Shown: piece after piece, positions 24,917 to 33,984 of the stretch
Position numbering within the stretch: position 1 is the stretch's first letter
How the letters are laid out: the number at the start of each line of letters is the position of its first letter
Assembly: GCA_031552235.1 (NCBI GenBank)
Contig: JAVBMR010000011.1
Span: 1 to 64,000, forward strand
Direction: 5' to 3'
From: WRDF01 sp031552235
GTDB lineage: Bacteria > Bacteroidota > Bacteroidia > Bacteroidales > Rikenellaceae
DNA: 64,000 nt
Program-made: the position numbers and the translations under genes
The notes under the pieces: generated by a model
What the model was told of the DNA's origin: nothing
What the model saw: only the letters and a program-made list of their open reading frames with translations
The model's database searches: none

Positions 24917-26466
24917 TGATGTGGAAAAAACTATATATCGCCCTTTCGCTGGCTTTTTGCGTTGCGGTCTACACCCTGCCGGGGCAGGTGCGCCCGCGTG
25001 TGGCCGGACTGGAGGCCGACAGCACCTACATGTCGCTGCTGGGCGAGGAACTGAAGCTCCGTTCGCGTGAAGATTCGCTCGTCAAAGCGGTAGCGGTACT
25101 GCGCGATAAACTGCGCACAGATCGCGAAAACATCCAGTTGTACAGCCAGGGCATCCTCAAGCTCGAAGGCGAGATATTCGACGTCCGCAACAACATAGGC
25201 CGCATCGCCGGACGCACAAGCGCCATAGAACAGGAATTCATACTCAGCAACCTCGGGGCGGGCATCCACACGGGCGGACACCCGGCAGGCGGGCAGCAAA
25301 CATCGGCGGACGTATCGGGCAACCTGATCGAAAACCCGTATTTCAAAGAAAACATAGTTCCGGAAGATTATGCCGCCCTGGCGCTCGCACAGCAAAAAGA
25401 GGAGATATTAGGCAGCTACATAAGGGTCTTCGCCACGAACTACGACCTGCTGTCGAAGACGGCGGACGAATATGCCAAAGCCGACAACGCCGCCCTCGCC
25501 GACAGCCTGTGGCCCCACTACGTCGACCAGAAACGGATACTCGCCGCAATTTCGGACTCGGTAGCCATGTTCAACGACTATATCTGGGACACAAAATCGT
25601 ACAGCTACACCCTGCTGCTCGACCTGATGAACAAGACCGGCGCAATAGACGAGTTCGGCAACAAAAGCACACAGGCGCGAAGCGCCGAAGCGCAACTCCG
25701 CGGCAACACTGAATCGGTGCCGGTGTCGGCATACCCCATCCGCAAACACCTGACGCTCGACTACGAAATGACACTCGCCCAAACGCTCGGGCTGAACAAA
25801 GCGCTCGACTCGCTCGGGCGCGCCCTTGCGGACGTCGACGCTGCACAGTTCGACTATCCTCCGATAGTGCTCGACGAAAAACTGTTCATCGACTACGCAC
25901 CTATAACGTTCCATTCGCCGGCGATGTACAACGCCTCGAACCCAATTCCGGAACTCGTAATATACGGCAAGGGAACGATATACCGTATCCTGTTGGGGTC
26001 GTTCCTGCGCGCACAACCGGTTTCGGTATTCCGCGGCGCCTGCCCCGTCGGCCTGTGGCGCACGGACGAAGGCCGGTATAACTATTACGCCGGAGGCTTC
26101 GCCACACAGCAGGAAGCCGAAGCGGCGCTGGAACAGATAAAAAAAGCAGGTTTCAAAGCACCCCAAATAGCCTTATGGGACTATGGCGACTACTCGCTTC
26201 CCGACGAAACCCAACTTACACAAAACGGCGCTTCGGATTCAGGCACGCTGCTGAGGGTCTACATAACAGGCGCGAAGGGCGACCTTAGCGGCACGGTCAA
26301 AGAAGCCATCAGGGAAGCCGCCCCGGGAAAAGACATAATCCGCATCGGCGAGCGTTTCACGGTCGGCAACTTCACGAGCGAAGGCGAAGCCAAAAAAGTC
26401 GCCGCCGCAATCAAAGCCGCAGACCCGGTACTGGAAGTGACGGTATCGGGCCAGGCCGGGCAATAA
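24913..26466 (+). CDS. Exported coiled-coil protein with SPOR-like repeats
   Basis: About 517 residues. Three in-frame ATGs at 24913, 24916 and 24919 overlap the trkH stop; any could be used. The N-terminal hydrophobic segment (LYIALSLAFCVAVYTLPGQV) is a signal peptide or anchor. Residues ~40-110 form a heptad-rich helix (EELKLRSREDSLVKAVAVLR). Near residue 350 starts a SPOR-like region (YRILLGSFLRAQPVSVFRG, YYAGGFATQQEAEAALEQIK), and a second related unit ends the protein (RIGERFTVGNFTSEGEAKKV). SPOR domains bind denuded peptidoglycan at division sites. The family as a whole is not one I can name. Confidence 0.65.
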   Translation: MMMWKKLYIALSLAFCVAVYTLPGQVRPRVAGLEADSTYMSLLGEELKLRSREDSLVKAVAVLRDKLRTDRENIQLYSQGILKLEGEIFDVRNNIGRIAGRTSAIEQEFILSNLGAGIHTGGHPAGGQQTSADVSGNLIENPYFKENIVPEDYAALALAQQKEEILGSYIRVFATNYDLLSKTADEYAKADNAALADSLWPHYVDQKRILAAISDSVAMFNDYIWDTKSYSYTLLLDLMNKTGAIDEFGNKSTQARSAEAQLRGNTESVPVSAYPIRKHLTLDYEMTLAQTLGLNKALDSLGRALADVDAAQFDYPPIVLDEKLFIDYAPITFHSPAMYNASNPIPELVIYGKGTIYRILLGSFLRAQPVSVFRGACPVGLWRTDEGRYNYYAGGFATQQEAEAALEQIKKAGFKAPQIALWDYGDYSLPDETQLTQNGASDSGTLLRVYITGAKGDLSGTVKEAIREAAPGKDIIRIGERFTVGNFTSEGEAKKVAAAIKAADPVLEVTVSGQAGQ

Positions 26467-26590
26467 TACCTCAGTCCGGAGAATAATGCCTCAGTCCGAA
26501 CGATAATGCCGGGAAAATACCCCGAAAAACCGAGGTACTGTTGCATATAACGCAAATTGTGCGTACCTTGGTTCGTACAATTCAAACGGC

Positions 26591-27055
26591 ATGATATCTC
26601 TAATAATCGCATTGATAATAATCGGAGTACTGCTCCTGGTGGCGGAAATCGTACTCCTGCCCGGACTCTCGATCTCAGGCATAGGCGCACTGATATGTTA
26701 TGGCATAGCCATATATCTCGGTTTCAACACTTACGGCACTACCAGCGGACTGATAATAATAGGCGCTGTGGTCGTGCTGTCGGCAATCGCGACTGTGGTC
26801 TCGCTCCGCAACGGCACATGGCAAAAATTCGCCCTCACGCAGGAAATCGACGGCAGGTCGCAAACCCAACCGCAGGACATGATAAAGATCGGCGACCTGG
26901 GCGTTACCATAACAAGGCTCGCACCAATGGGGAAAGTGGACATCGGAGGCGAGATTTTCGAGGCGAAATCATATGCCAACGCGTACATAGACACGAAACA
27001 GGAAGTGGAAGTCATAGGCTTCGAGAACTTCAACGTAATAGTTAAACCATTGTAA
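26591..27055 (+). CDS. NfeD-like membrane protein
   Basis: A 154-residue protein with two or three membrane segments (about 3-25, 32-50 and 54-74), including LLLVAEIVLLPGLSISGIGA, followed by a small OB-fold domain (about 90-152) with KIGDLGVTITRLAPMGKVDIGG, which is the NfeD signature. NfeD proteins are encoded beside flotillins, as here with floA 30 bases downstream, and the pair organises membrane microdomains. Between the SPOR gene and this one lie three imperfect copies of an ATAATRCCTCAGTCCGRA-like 20-mer (26464-26510). Confidence 0.85.
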   Translation: MISLIIALIIIGVLLLVAEIVLLPGLSISGIGALICYGIAIYLGFNTYGTTSGLIIIGAVVVLSAIATVVSLRNGTWQKFALTQEIDGRSQTQPQDMIKIGDLGVTITRLAPMGKVDIGGEIFEAKSYANAYIDTKQEVEVIGFENFNVIVKPL

Positions 27056-27085
27056 ATCAATAATAACCCAAAACTTAAAAATCAA

Positions 27086-28054
27086 ATGGAAGGTGCAGGA
27101 CTCTATGTCGTTTTAGCGATAGTAGGTATAATCATTTTATGGTTCTTTTTCTATTTCGTACCTGTCGGGCTGTGGTTCTCGGCGCTCGTTTCGGGCGTGA
27201 GGATCAGCCTGTTGCAACTTATACTCATGCGCTGGAGGAAGGTTCCGCCCTCGGTTATCGTGTCGGCCATGATCGAAGGCACGAAAGCCGGGCTTGAACT
27301 CAACGCCAATGAACTCGAAGCGCACTATCTGGCGAAAGGTAACGTTCCGAGCGTGGTCCATGCCCTCGTATCGGCGCAAAAAGCCAACATCGTACTCGAC
27401 TTCAAGATGGCATCGGCCATCGATCTGGCCGGACGCGACGTGTTCGAAGCAGTGCAGATGTCGGTTAACCCCAAAGTCATCAACACGCCACCGGTAGCCG
27501 CCATGGCTAAAGACGGCATCCAACTCATTGCAAAAGCGAGGGTTACGGTGCGTGCCAACATCAAACAGCTGGTCGGCGGCGCGGGAGAGGAAACAGTACT
27601 CGCGCGTGTCGGCGAAGGTATCGTATCGTCGATAGGCTCATCGGCCACCCACAAAAGCGTCCTCGAAAACCCCGATTCAATATCCAAGGTCGTGCTCAAC
27701 AAAGGCCTTGATGCCGGAACGGCATTCGAAATACTTTCGATAGACATCGCCGACATCGACGTGGGCAAGAACATTGGTGCGGAACTCCAGATAGACCAGG
27801 CCAACGCAGACAAGAACATCGCCCAGGCCAAAGCCGAAGAGAAACGCGCGATGGCCGTCGCCCTCGAACAGGAGATGAAAGCCAAAGCGCAGGAAGCCCG
27901 CGCAAAGGTTATCCTCGCCGAAGCGGAAGTGCCGCTGGCAATGGCCGAAGCGTTCCGCTCGGGCAACCTCGGGATCATGGACTACTACAAAATGCAGAAC
28001 ATACAGGCCGACACCGCAATGCGTGAAGGCATAGCTAAACCGGAGAAGAAATAG
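27086..28054 (+). CDS. floA: Flotillin-like protein FloA
   Basis: A 322-residue protein. An N-terminal hairpin membrane anchor (about 5-45) precedes an SPFH/PHB-type domain (about 60-220; AGRDVFEAVQMSVNPKVI, RVTVRANIKQLVGGAGEETV), and then the Ala/Glu-rich flotillin coiled coil (about 230-290; AQAKAEEKRAMAVALEQEMK). It scaffolds functional membrane microdomains. It follows nfeD in the canonical order and ends in a clear terminator. Confidence 0.93.
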   Translation: MEGAGLYVVLAIVGIIILWFFFYFVPVGLWFSALVSGVRISLLQLILMRWRKVPPSVIVSAMIEGTKAGLELNANELEAHYLAKGNVPSVVHALVSAQKANIVLDFKMASAIDLAGRDVFEAVQMSVNPKVINTPPVAAMAKDGIQLIAKARVTVRANIKQLVGGAGEETVLARVGEGIVSSIGSSATHKSVLENPDSISKVVLNKGLDAGTAFEILSIDIADIDVGKNIGAELQIDQANADKNIAQAKAEEKRAMAVALEQEMKAKAQEARAKVILAEAEVPLAMAEAFRSGNLGIMDYYKMQNIQADTAMREGIAKPEKK

Positions 28055-28070
28055 TACCGGACCAAACCGG

Positions 28071-28101
28071 AAAGCCGTCCTCTACCGGACGGCCTTTTTT
28101 T
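28071..28101 (+). terminator. Terminator after floA
   Basis: AAAGCCGTCC pairs with GGACGGCCTTT around a six-base loop, followed by TTTTTT. Confidence 0.9.
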
Positions 28102-28272
28102 CTAAAATTCCGGTTTTACAATTAAACCACCCCGCAGCAAGCTACCGGATATTGTAACGGTTGCGACTCGACGCTTCGCGTAGCCACCCGCAGCCGCGGA
28201 ATGTGAATTTATCAAGCATTGCAAGCAGCGTGGGTATTAACCCGTAGAGATTAAACACACAGTGAATTGACA

Positions 28273-28683
28273 ATGAAAAAAATCTTATTCTTCCCTGCTT
28301 TAATGACTGTCTGCATGGCGGCGCACTCGTGCGGCGGCAACAGCGCCGCACCATCCTGCGAAGCGAAAGCGGAATCCTGCGAATCGTGCATCAAGATCAT
28401 TACCGCCCACAAATTCATCAAGCCTGAAAAAGTAGACGAATTCATCGAGTTCACCCGTGACGCCATCGCCAAGTCGCGCGCCGAAGAGGGCAACATAAGC
28501 TACACGCTCTATCAGGATCCGTCGGACTCTACGAAATTCATATTCTTCGAACAGTGGAAAGACCAAGCGGCCATCGACTTCCACTTCAGCACCGACCATT
28601 TCAAATTGGCCGGTTCACGTGCTGCAGAATTCGAGGCGGCACCCACAGTCATAACAATATACGATGCCTGCGAGGCGAAATAG
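28273..28683 (+). CDS. Lipoprotein with antibiotic-biosynthesis-monooxygenase (ABM) fold
   Basis: A 136-residue protein: a lipoprotein signal with Cys at about 20 (MAAHSCGG), a short cysteine-containing linker (CEAKAESCESC), then a ~95-residue ABM/YgiN-like dimeric ferredoxin-fold domain (FIKPEKVDEFIEFTRDAIAK, GNISYTLYQDPSDSTKFIFF). Most ABM proteins are cytoplasmic; a lipoprotein form is less usual. Substrate unknown. The ATG at 28273 is used rather than an upstream TTG. Confidence 0.8.
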   Translation: MKKILFFPALMTVCMAAHSCGGNSAAPSCEAKAESCESCIKIITAHKFIKPEKVDEFIEFTRDAIAKSRAEEGNISYTLYQDPSDSTKFIFFEQWKDQAAIDFHFSTDHFKLAGSRAAEFEAAPTVITIYDACEAK

Positions 28684-28697
28684 GCTGTCTTATTAAA

Positions 28698-28734
28698 TAA
28701 TAAAGGGCCGGCTTAAGCCGGCCCTTTATTATTT
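28698..28734. terminator. Bidirectional terminator
   Basis: TAATAAAGGGCCGGC and its complement with a TTAA loop separate the convergent ABM lipoprotein and glycerophosphotransferase-like genes; the hairpin covers the latter's stop codon. Confidence 0.85.
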
Positions 28735-29775
28735 AAAGTACTTCAAACGCTTGCGGGCTTTGAACCGGCGGAAGAGGTCTACTTTTTTCTTCCTGAGGCG
28801 TCCCTGCCAGTTGGTCTGGAAATCGTCTACGGCCGCCAGAACCCTCTCCGACGAACGGCCGTCGCGCTGAGGGTGCATCGAATCCATCTTAGCCCGGATA
28901 CGGCCCATAAGACCGGCCGGTCGGCCCAAAGCGGTTTCGATCGAACTCTCCAGCAAGGCCGGATCGTCTATGTCTATCAGGTAATCGCCCGGCATGGTGT
29001 TGCGGAACGTTACCACCGGCTTGTCGAGGTAGAGGAACTCGAATATTATCGAAGAACTGTCGCACAGCATCACATCGGCCTTTTTCAGCACCCCGATATT
29101 GTCGTCGCCGTCGTAAAACGAGACGTTGGGCAACTCGGCCGCCAGCGCCTTGTAGCGCTCTACGGTAGCAGGTTCCATTTTGGGATGGAACGTGACGATC
29201 CAATCCCAATCCCGTTCGCGGGCAAGCCTGGATATCTCGTCGTAAAGGTATGGCGTAGACGTTATCCATGTCGTAAAAGTCGAAGAATACAGTATCACGG
29301 GCCGCTCGTTGCGCGGCAATGGCAGCGTCCCGTCAGCATCGAAAAACGCGTCGAGTTTCGGCCATCCTGTATGCACCACCCTGAAACTCCCGTACTGCTC
29401 GGCGAGCGGTATCAGCCTTTCAAGCGTGCTGCAATCGTTGGCACAATAGAGGTCGAACCAACCGCGTATAGTAAGGGCACTCGGGAAACGCCCCGGGCGC
29501 TTGTCGATATCGAACCCGTGGAAGACCTCGACCTTAACCCCCGGCAGGAAATGGTACATGTGGTCTCCGGCGGTAAAAACAGCATCGGGGCGATACTCCA
29601 TAACCTCATCGACCGTTTTCAGATAGCGCTCGCTTTCTGCGAGATAACGTTCCAGCCCCGGTTCATCGAAGAACCACGCGGCCTCGTCGCCCCGGGCTCG
29701 GATGGCCTTTTGCAGCGGTCGCATGATCGGGAAACCGTAGGTGAGCGAAACAAGGAAAAGGTATTTTTTCATCAT
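28729..29775 (-). CDS. CDP-glycerol glycerophosphotransferase-like protein
   Basis: About 348 residues, starting at tandem ATGs (29775/29772). The C-terminal half matches the GT-B-like Glyphos_transf fold: VILYSSTFTTW, WIVTFHPKMEP, ADVMLCDSSSIIFEFLYLDK, and VTFRNTMPGDYLI. In Gram-positives this family makes teichoic acid; in Bacteroidota the members probably act on surface glycan or phosphoglycerol modification (inference). The basic C-terminus (RLRKKKVDLFRRFKARKRLK) suggests peripheral membrane binding. The DUF2461 gene lies just upstream on the same strand. Confidence 0.75.
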   Translation of the reverse strand: MMKKYLFLVSLTYGFPIMRPLQKAIRARGDEAAWFFDEPGLERYLAESERYLKTVDEVMEYRPDAVFTAGDHMYHFLPGVKVEVFHGFDIDKRPGRFPSALTIRGWFDLYCANDCSTLERLIPLAEQYGSFRVVHTGWPKLDAFFDADGTLPLPRNERPVILYSSTFTTWITSTPYLYDEISRLARERDWDWIVTFHPKMEPATVERYKALAAELPNVSFYDGDDNIGVLKKADVMLCDSSSIIFEFLYLDKPVVTFRNTMPGDYLIDIDDPALLESSIETALGRPAGLMGRIRAKMDSMHPQRDGRSSERVLAAVDDFQTNWQGRLRKKKVDLFRRFKARKRLKYFK

Positions 29776-29789
29776 CGGGGTATGTTGGC

Positions 29790-30473
29790 CTACATATTCT
29801 CGCGCGCATACTCGGCGCATCTGTTCAGCAGCGACGACAGCGCGTATGTAGACCTGAAATCCGATATTACGTTTTCGAGCAACCGCGGATCGAACAGGTA
29901 ATCGTCGCCGAAGTGTTTGACGACGTACACGTCCTTCAGTTTGAGGTATTCCTCCATTTCATGGCCTGTCGGATAGCCCTGCGGAATGCGCTTCAGTTTG
30001 CTCTGTGTTTCGAGTTCGAAGCCCTTCGCTTTTTTGACCGCCGCGAGGAACCCGGCGCCGTTATCGGCGATCTCTTCCCGAATGCTTTTAAGCACAGCAG
30101 GTTCGGGCAGGTACAACCCCGACGACAGCAGATGGCCGCCGAGATAATCGGCACCCGAAGGCTCGATGTGGAAATAATAACCGGCATTGCCCGATTTCTT
30201 ACCGCCCGGGCAAACGTATATCCCGATATGTGTCTTGTAGGGGGTTTTGTCGTTGCTGAACCGTGTGTCGCGGTAGATGCGGTAGGTCACATCACGAACC
30301 TGCAACCCTTTCACGGACAGGTCGAAAGACGAGACGCCGTCGATGAGCTTTTCGGCAAAACCGTTGACGTATGCCTCTATCTCCTTATACCTCGGCCTGT
30401 TAGCCTCGAACCAATCGCGGTTGTTGTTCACGCGCAATTCGCGCAGAAACTCTGTTATTTGTTTCATGTCCAT
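29790..30473 (-). CDS. DUF2461 family protein
   Basis: A 227-residue protein matching DUF2461/TIGR02453: LRELRVNNNRDWFEANRPRY near the start, YRIYRDTRFSNDKTPYKTHI, and GYYFHIEPSGADYLGGHLL. The family has no proven function. An ATG at 30482 is in frame, but the promoter -7 box at 30487-30494 puts the transcription start at about that base, so the ATG at 30473 (MDMKQITEFL) is preferred. Confidence 0.85.
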   Translation of the reverse strand: MDMKQITEFLRELRVNNNRDWFEANRPRYKEIEAYVNGFAEKLIDGVSSFDLSVKGLQVRDVTYRIYRDTRFSNDKTPYKTHIGIYVCPGGKKSGNAGYYFHIEPSGADYLGGHLLSSGLYLPEPAVLKSIREEIADNGAGFLAAVKKAKGFELETQSKLKRIPQGYPTGHEMEEYLKLKDVYVVKHFGDDYLFDPRLLENVISDFRSTYALSSLLNRCAEYARENM

Positions 30474-30486
30474 AGTTGCCATGAAA

Positions 30487-30518
30487 CAAATATAATGCAA
30501 GCCGAGAGAAAAGTCAAA
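30487..30518 (-). promoter_or_regulatory. Promoter with conserved spacer (module copy 2), DUF2461 gene
   Basis: TTTG (30518-30515), 20 bases, TATATTTG (30494-30487). The spacer includes TCTCGGCTTGCAT, matching the promoters at 19866 and 33129. Confidence 0.75.
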
Positions 30519-30527
30519 TTCATTCGA

Positions 30528-30970
30528 ACTTTTCGGCAGGCGCGGCCTGCATGTTCTTTAGAGATAAGAATTTTAGATCGTAAGGCCGCGCTTCACGCGC
30601 GGCCTCATGGCCGGTGCGTTGGGAGGCTTGCCGCAGGCAAGCCGCGCAGCACGCCGCATGGGGCGGGCTGATCGCTTCGGCAACTCCAGGAGAACGCCAT
30701 ATGCTTATTTCACTTTCCAACGTTCCGGTGCGGGCTAATGTTTCGGTTATTTTTTTCTCGGAACTCCCCCCTTTAGGTTGTTATTGGTCTCGGTTTGCGT
30801 CGCAAGCCGTCAGCCCGACGCCACCCGGCGCGGATGGCTGGTCGCTGCGGCGACTCCGGTAGAGCGTCGATGTTATTTCACACTGTAACATTTTGGTGCG
30901 AGTTGGTATTCCTGCTCTCTCCGTGTGCCGGAAGGCACCTCCGCTGGCGTCGAACTGAAAAAGACAGGAC
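30528..30970. repeat. Palindrome-rich intergenic region with two diverged repeat units
   Basis: The 600-base gap between DUF2461 and the L,D-transpeptidase holds no gene. It has hairpins AAGGCCGCGCTTCACGCGCGGCCT (30581 on) and GGCTTGCCGCAGGCAAGCC (about 30631 on). A block at about 30663-30740 (GCTGATCGCTTCGGCAACTC, then TTATTTCACTTTCCAACGTT) recurs diverged at about 30832-30910 (GCTGGTCGCTGCGGCGACTC, then TTATTTCACACTGTAACATT). From 30970 to 31078 nothing is recognisable. Confidence 0.6.
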
Positions 30971-31078
30971 AAGACTAAAGAGGATAATACTGTTTTTTAG
31001 TTAGAGGTTTCACTAACCTCCGGTTTTGCACTAATGGCCGGTGCCTGAGCTCGTGAAAACCAAGCGGCCCGCTCCACG

Positions 31079-31762
31079 TCAGAGCATCGCCACAGGATTG
31101 GAAAGGATGCGGCTTTGGGCCACGTAATCGTTGTCGTTGGCATAGATGAACAACAGCGATCCGCCCTTGATGACGTCGATAATGGCCTGGTTCAGTTCCT
31201 CGGGAAGCGCCGGGCAGCCGAAACTGCGCCCCAAACGGCCGGCAGACCCGATGATGGACGGATTCGCATATGCCGCCCCATGTATCACTATCGCACGTTC
31301 GCGGGCCTTGTCGTTTATCCCCTCTTCGAGGCCGTCAAGAAGCAGCGAGTAGCCGTTCTTGCCGATATACGTACTGCCGGTAAGGTAGAATCCAAGCGAA
31401 CTCTGATACGATCCGCTCACGTTGGAAAAAGAAGTCGCGTAATTACCGCCGCTGTTGCGGCCGTGGGCCACATGAGAGATGAACAGCACCTTCTCGCGTT
31501 TCATATCGAGGACATAGAGCCTTTTGTCGGTGGAAGGTTTCGTGAAATCGATAAGCGTAAGCACATCGTGTTTTTTACTTTTCACCTTTTTCCAGCCGTT
31601 GTAAGCCTGCTCGAACGCCCTGAAAGCGACCGTACCGTCAAGCCCCATAGACGAGTACAATCCGCCGCACTCGGAAACCAGGTGCGTAACCTCGCTCTCC
31701 GAACCCAACGAAGACAGCCTGACTGGCAGTAACAGTAAAAAAAGCAAAAACAAATGCCGCAT
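31079..31762 (-). CDS. Murein L,D-transpeptidase catalytic-domain family protein (YkuD_2-like)
   Basis: A 227-residue exported protein with an N-terminal signal peptide (about 1-18). The catalytic region carries the conserved His in ERAIVIHGAAYANPSI and Cys in GRLGRSFGCPALPEEL, the Cys-His arrangement of L,D-transpeptidases of the YkuD_2/murein transpeptidase type. Such enzymes cross-link or modify peptidoglycan or attach proteins to it. Size is normal. It is transcribed from the same strand as CapA but separated by about 150 bases. Confidence 0.85.
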   Translation of the reverse strand: MRHLFLLFLLLLPVRLSSLGSESEVTHLVSECGGLYSSMGLDGTVAFRAFEQAYNGWKKVKSKKHDVLTLIDFTKPSTDKRLYVLDMKREKVLFISHVAHGRNSGGNYATSFSNVSGSYQSSLGFYLTGSTYIGKNGYSLLLDGLEEGINDKARERAIVIHGAAYANPSIIGSAGRLGRSFGCPALPEELNQAIIDVIKGGSLLFIYANDNDYVAQSRILSNPVAML

Positions 31763-31910
31763 AAGGACCCCTTATGTATGATTGCGAAAATGAAAGATGT
31801 GCCCGGCCATTTTTCCGGCGCTCGGCTTTTACTATATTTAACGCAAAAATATGAAATTAATTATATACCGGCGTCGATTTTCTCCACTGCCTCTGTGTCT
31901 TTTTTCGTGA

Positions 31911-33083
31911 CTATAATCCTTCCGGCGAGCCTGTTAGCTCGCTGAAACCCGGAATATCGCCGAATAACGCGCGGCTGTCGGCCATGAAGCGGCCGTATGA
32001 CACCAGGGCCGAAGAACCCGGCGCGAGCAACGTATCGGCCACGGGCGAAGGCAGGATATGGTAATGGTGCCGCCCCTCCTGCCAATGGACATGCGTCCAC
32101 GTAAACATATATTGCGCTTCGACGGTCGCCGGGATGGAATCGCGGACCTCGATCACGAGCCTGACAAGCATCCCGCCGTCCGTATGCCGCTGGCGCTGGT
32201 TGGACACGAGGTTGCCAAGCGAGTAAACCGTCACGCCCCGAACGACACCTGCCGAATCGAGCGCCGCCTCGGGCCTCTGGAGTACGTGCGGATGGGTACC
32301 TATGACGATATCGGCGCCCTTTTCGCGGCACAACCGGGCAAGCGCTTTTTCCGCCGGCGCAGGCGTGCGGGCATACTCGACACCCCAATGGAAATAGACT
32401 ATCGTAACGTCGACAGGCATTTTGGCCGCCGCCTCAAGGTCGGCCGCTATGCGTGCCGTATCTATCGCATTTACCACCATGCCTTCCGGCACGGGCATCC
32501 CGTTAGTGCCGTAGGTGTAATTGAGCAGGGCGAACGTTATTCCGCCAACCTCGAACCGCAATGGGTACGAATCTCTGTATGCGGCGCTGTCGGCGTATGC
32601 TCCCACGTATTTCAGTCCGGCCTTCCCCGCGGCGGTCACCGTGGACCTTATACCACGCGCACCCTTGTCGCAGATATGGTTGTTGGCAAGGGTCACGATA
32701 TCGACCCCGCTGTTTTTCAGCGCCGCCGCAAGCTCGGACGGCGACGAGAACATGGGGTAACCGGAATAGTTGCCTGTTTCGGAAATGGTCGTTTCGAGGT
32801 TGACAATCACGACATCGGCCGTGTCGAAAAACGGTTTGACGTATCTGAAAGTTTCCGCGAAATCGTACGTCGTGTCGCGTCTGGCCGCCGCGACCTGCGG
32901 CATGTGAGCCATCACGTCGCCTCCGAACACTATGCTCGCCCTGCGTACAACCATCGCGGTATCTGGCTTTGGCGGCTCTTCGTCGGAAGGCCGACATGTG
33001 TGTTTACATGCCCCGAATAACGGCGCGCACACGGCTATCGCCGCGAGGCATGATAACAGGGATGGTTTGAGGCGGCGAGGCAT
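31911..33083 (-). CDS. CapA family metallophosphatase-like lipoprotein
   Basis: A 390-residue protein with a lipoprotein signal (PLFGAC, Cys at about 26). The PGA_cap/CapA domain is calcineurin-like: IVFGGDVMAHMPQ, VNLETTISETGNYSGYPMFSSP, DIVTLANNHICDKG and YFHWGVEY...GADIVIGTHPHVLQ. These Asp/His/Asn motifs match the metal site. Family members act in poly-gamma-glutamate or capsule formation; the bacteroidal role is uncharacterised. It starts 46 bases after a module-type promoter. Confidence 0.88.
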   Translation of the reverse strand: MPRRLKPSLLSCLAAIAVCAPLFGACKHTCRPSDEEPPKPDTAMVVRRASIVFGGDVMAHMPQVAAARRDTTYDFAETFRYVKPFFDTADVVIVNLETTISETGNYSGYPMFSSPSELAAALKNSGVDIVTLANNHICDKGARGIRSTVTAAGKAGLKYVGAYADSAAYRDSYPLRFEVGGITFALLNYTYGTNGMPVPEGMVVNAIDTARIAADLEAAAKMPVDVTIVYFHWGVEYARTPAPAEKALARLCREKGADIVIGTHPHVLQRPEAALDSAGVVRGVTVYSLGNLVSNQRQRHTDGGMLVRLVIEVRDSIPATVEAQYMFTWTHVHWQEGRHHYHILPSPVADTLLAPGSSALVSYGRFMADSRALFGDIPGFSELTGSPEGL

Positions 33084-33128
33084 GCAGTGGTTGCAGGTGA
33101 TTTACATGTTATGGGCGTTCGGGTTTTG

Positions 33129-33160
33129 CAAATATAGTGAAAGCCGAGAGATAAACCGAA
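33129..33160 (-). promoter_or_regulatory. Promoter with conserved spacer (module copy 3), capA
   Basis: TATATTTG at 33136-33129 on the minus strand, preceded by a spacer with TCTCGGCTTTCAC and a weaker -33 (TTCG). It is the third copy of the module, next to repeat 33172-33503. Confidence 0.65.
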
Positions 33161-33171
33161 AATTTATTTTC

Positions 33172-33503
33172 AAGTTTATCCGAGGCGCATCCTGTGTCCT
33201 TTAAATATAACCAGTTGTGCATTTAGAATGCATCGCGGTTTATTTTGCAAACATTCGGTATAAAGATATATGCTTGCATTGTGGTTTCGGATCGTAGCCA
33301 GCGAAGAATGAATATCGTAGCGGGAGCGAGATATTCGGCCCTCCGCGCCGGGTGGAAAGCTAACTGCACTTCGTTTGTTTTTCTCCTCGCGGCTCGGCAT
33401 AGTCCATAAATGGCCTCTGCTCTCGCCCGCAGCGTCGATTGCGGGCTGACGGCTTGCTTTGCAAGCCGAAACATAAATACACGACTAAAAGTGATAATTC
33501 CGG
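33172..33503 (-). repeat. Second copy of the family A repeat within family B-like ends
   Basis: The outer ends CAAGTTTATCC (33172) and GTGATAATTCCG (33492-33503) resemble those of element 19904-20136. The interior 33205-33449 is the inverse of 20222-20466; the terminal repeat GTTGTGCATTTAGAA survives at 33213, while its partner is decayed to TAAATACACGAC at 33474-33485. The right end touches the ndk stop codon. Confidence 0.7.
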
Positions 33504-33965
33504 CTACTTATCGAAATACTCCACAGGCAGAGGCAGGAAATAATCGGCTTCGATGATCTGCTCGTCACTGAAGAAATGCCCCCACTCCGCGCGTGCGTTA
33601 TCGTCGCTGTCGGAAGCATGTATGGCGTTAAGGGTCACGCTGTCGCCGAATAGGCGGCGGATGGTACCCTCGGCGGCCTTGGCAGGATCGGTCGCCCCCA
33701 CCAGCCTGCGCAGATCGTCCACGGCGTTCTCCTTCTCAAGCACAGCCACGATCACAGGCCCGGAAGTCATGAAGATAACCAGTTTCTCGAAAAACGGCTT
33801 GCCCCGGTGCACAGCATAGAATTTTTCGGCCTTATCCCTGCTCAGAAACTCCATGCGCAAAGCCCGAATAGTAAACCCCGCCGACAGGATCATATCCAAT
33901 ATGCGCCCCGAATGGCCCGCGGCCACGGCATTGGGCTTGATGATCGTAAAAGTCCTGGGTTTCAT
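33504..33965 (-). CDS. ndk: Nucleoside diphosphate kinase
   Basis: A 153-residue enzyme that transfers the gamma-phosphate between nucleoside di- and triphosphates. It starts RTFTIIKPNAVAAGHSGRIL; the phosphorylated His is in LNAIHASDSDDNA. It is slightly longer than the E. coli enzyme at the C-terminus (DEQIIEADYFLPLPVEYFDK). Nineteen bases downstream of DUF3795 on the same strand. Confidence 0.95.
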   Translation of the reverse strand: MKPRTFTIIKPNAVAAGHSGRILDMILSAGFTIRALRMEFLSRDKAEKFYAVHRGKPFFEKLVIFMTSGPVIVAVLEKENAVDDLRRLVGATDPAKAAEGTIRRLFGDSVTLNAIHASDSDDNARAEWGHFFSDEQIIEADYFLPLPVEYFDK

Positions 33966-33984
33966 ATTCGTCGTTTTTAAACGG

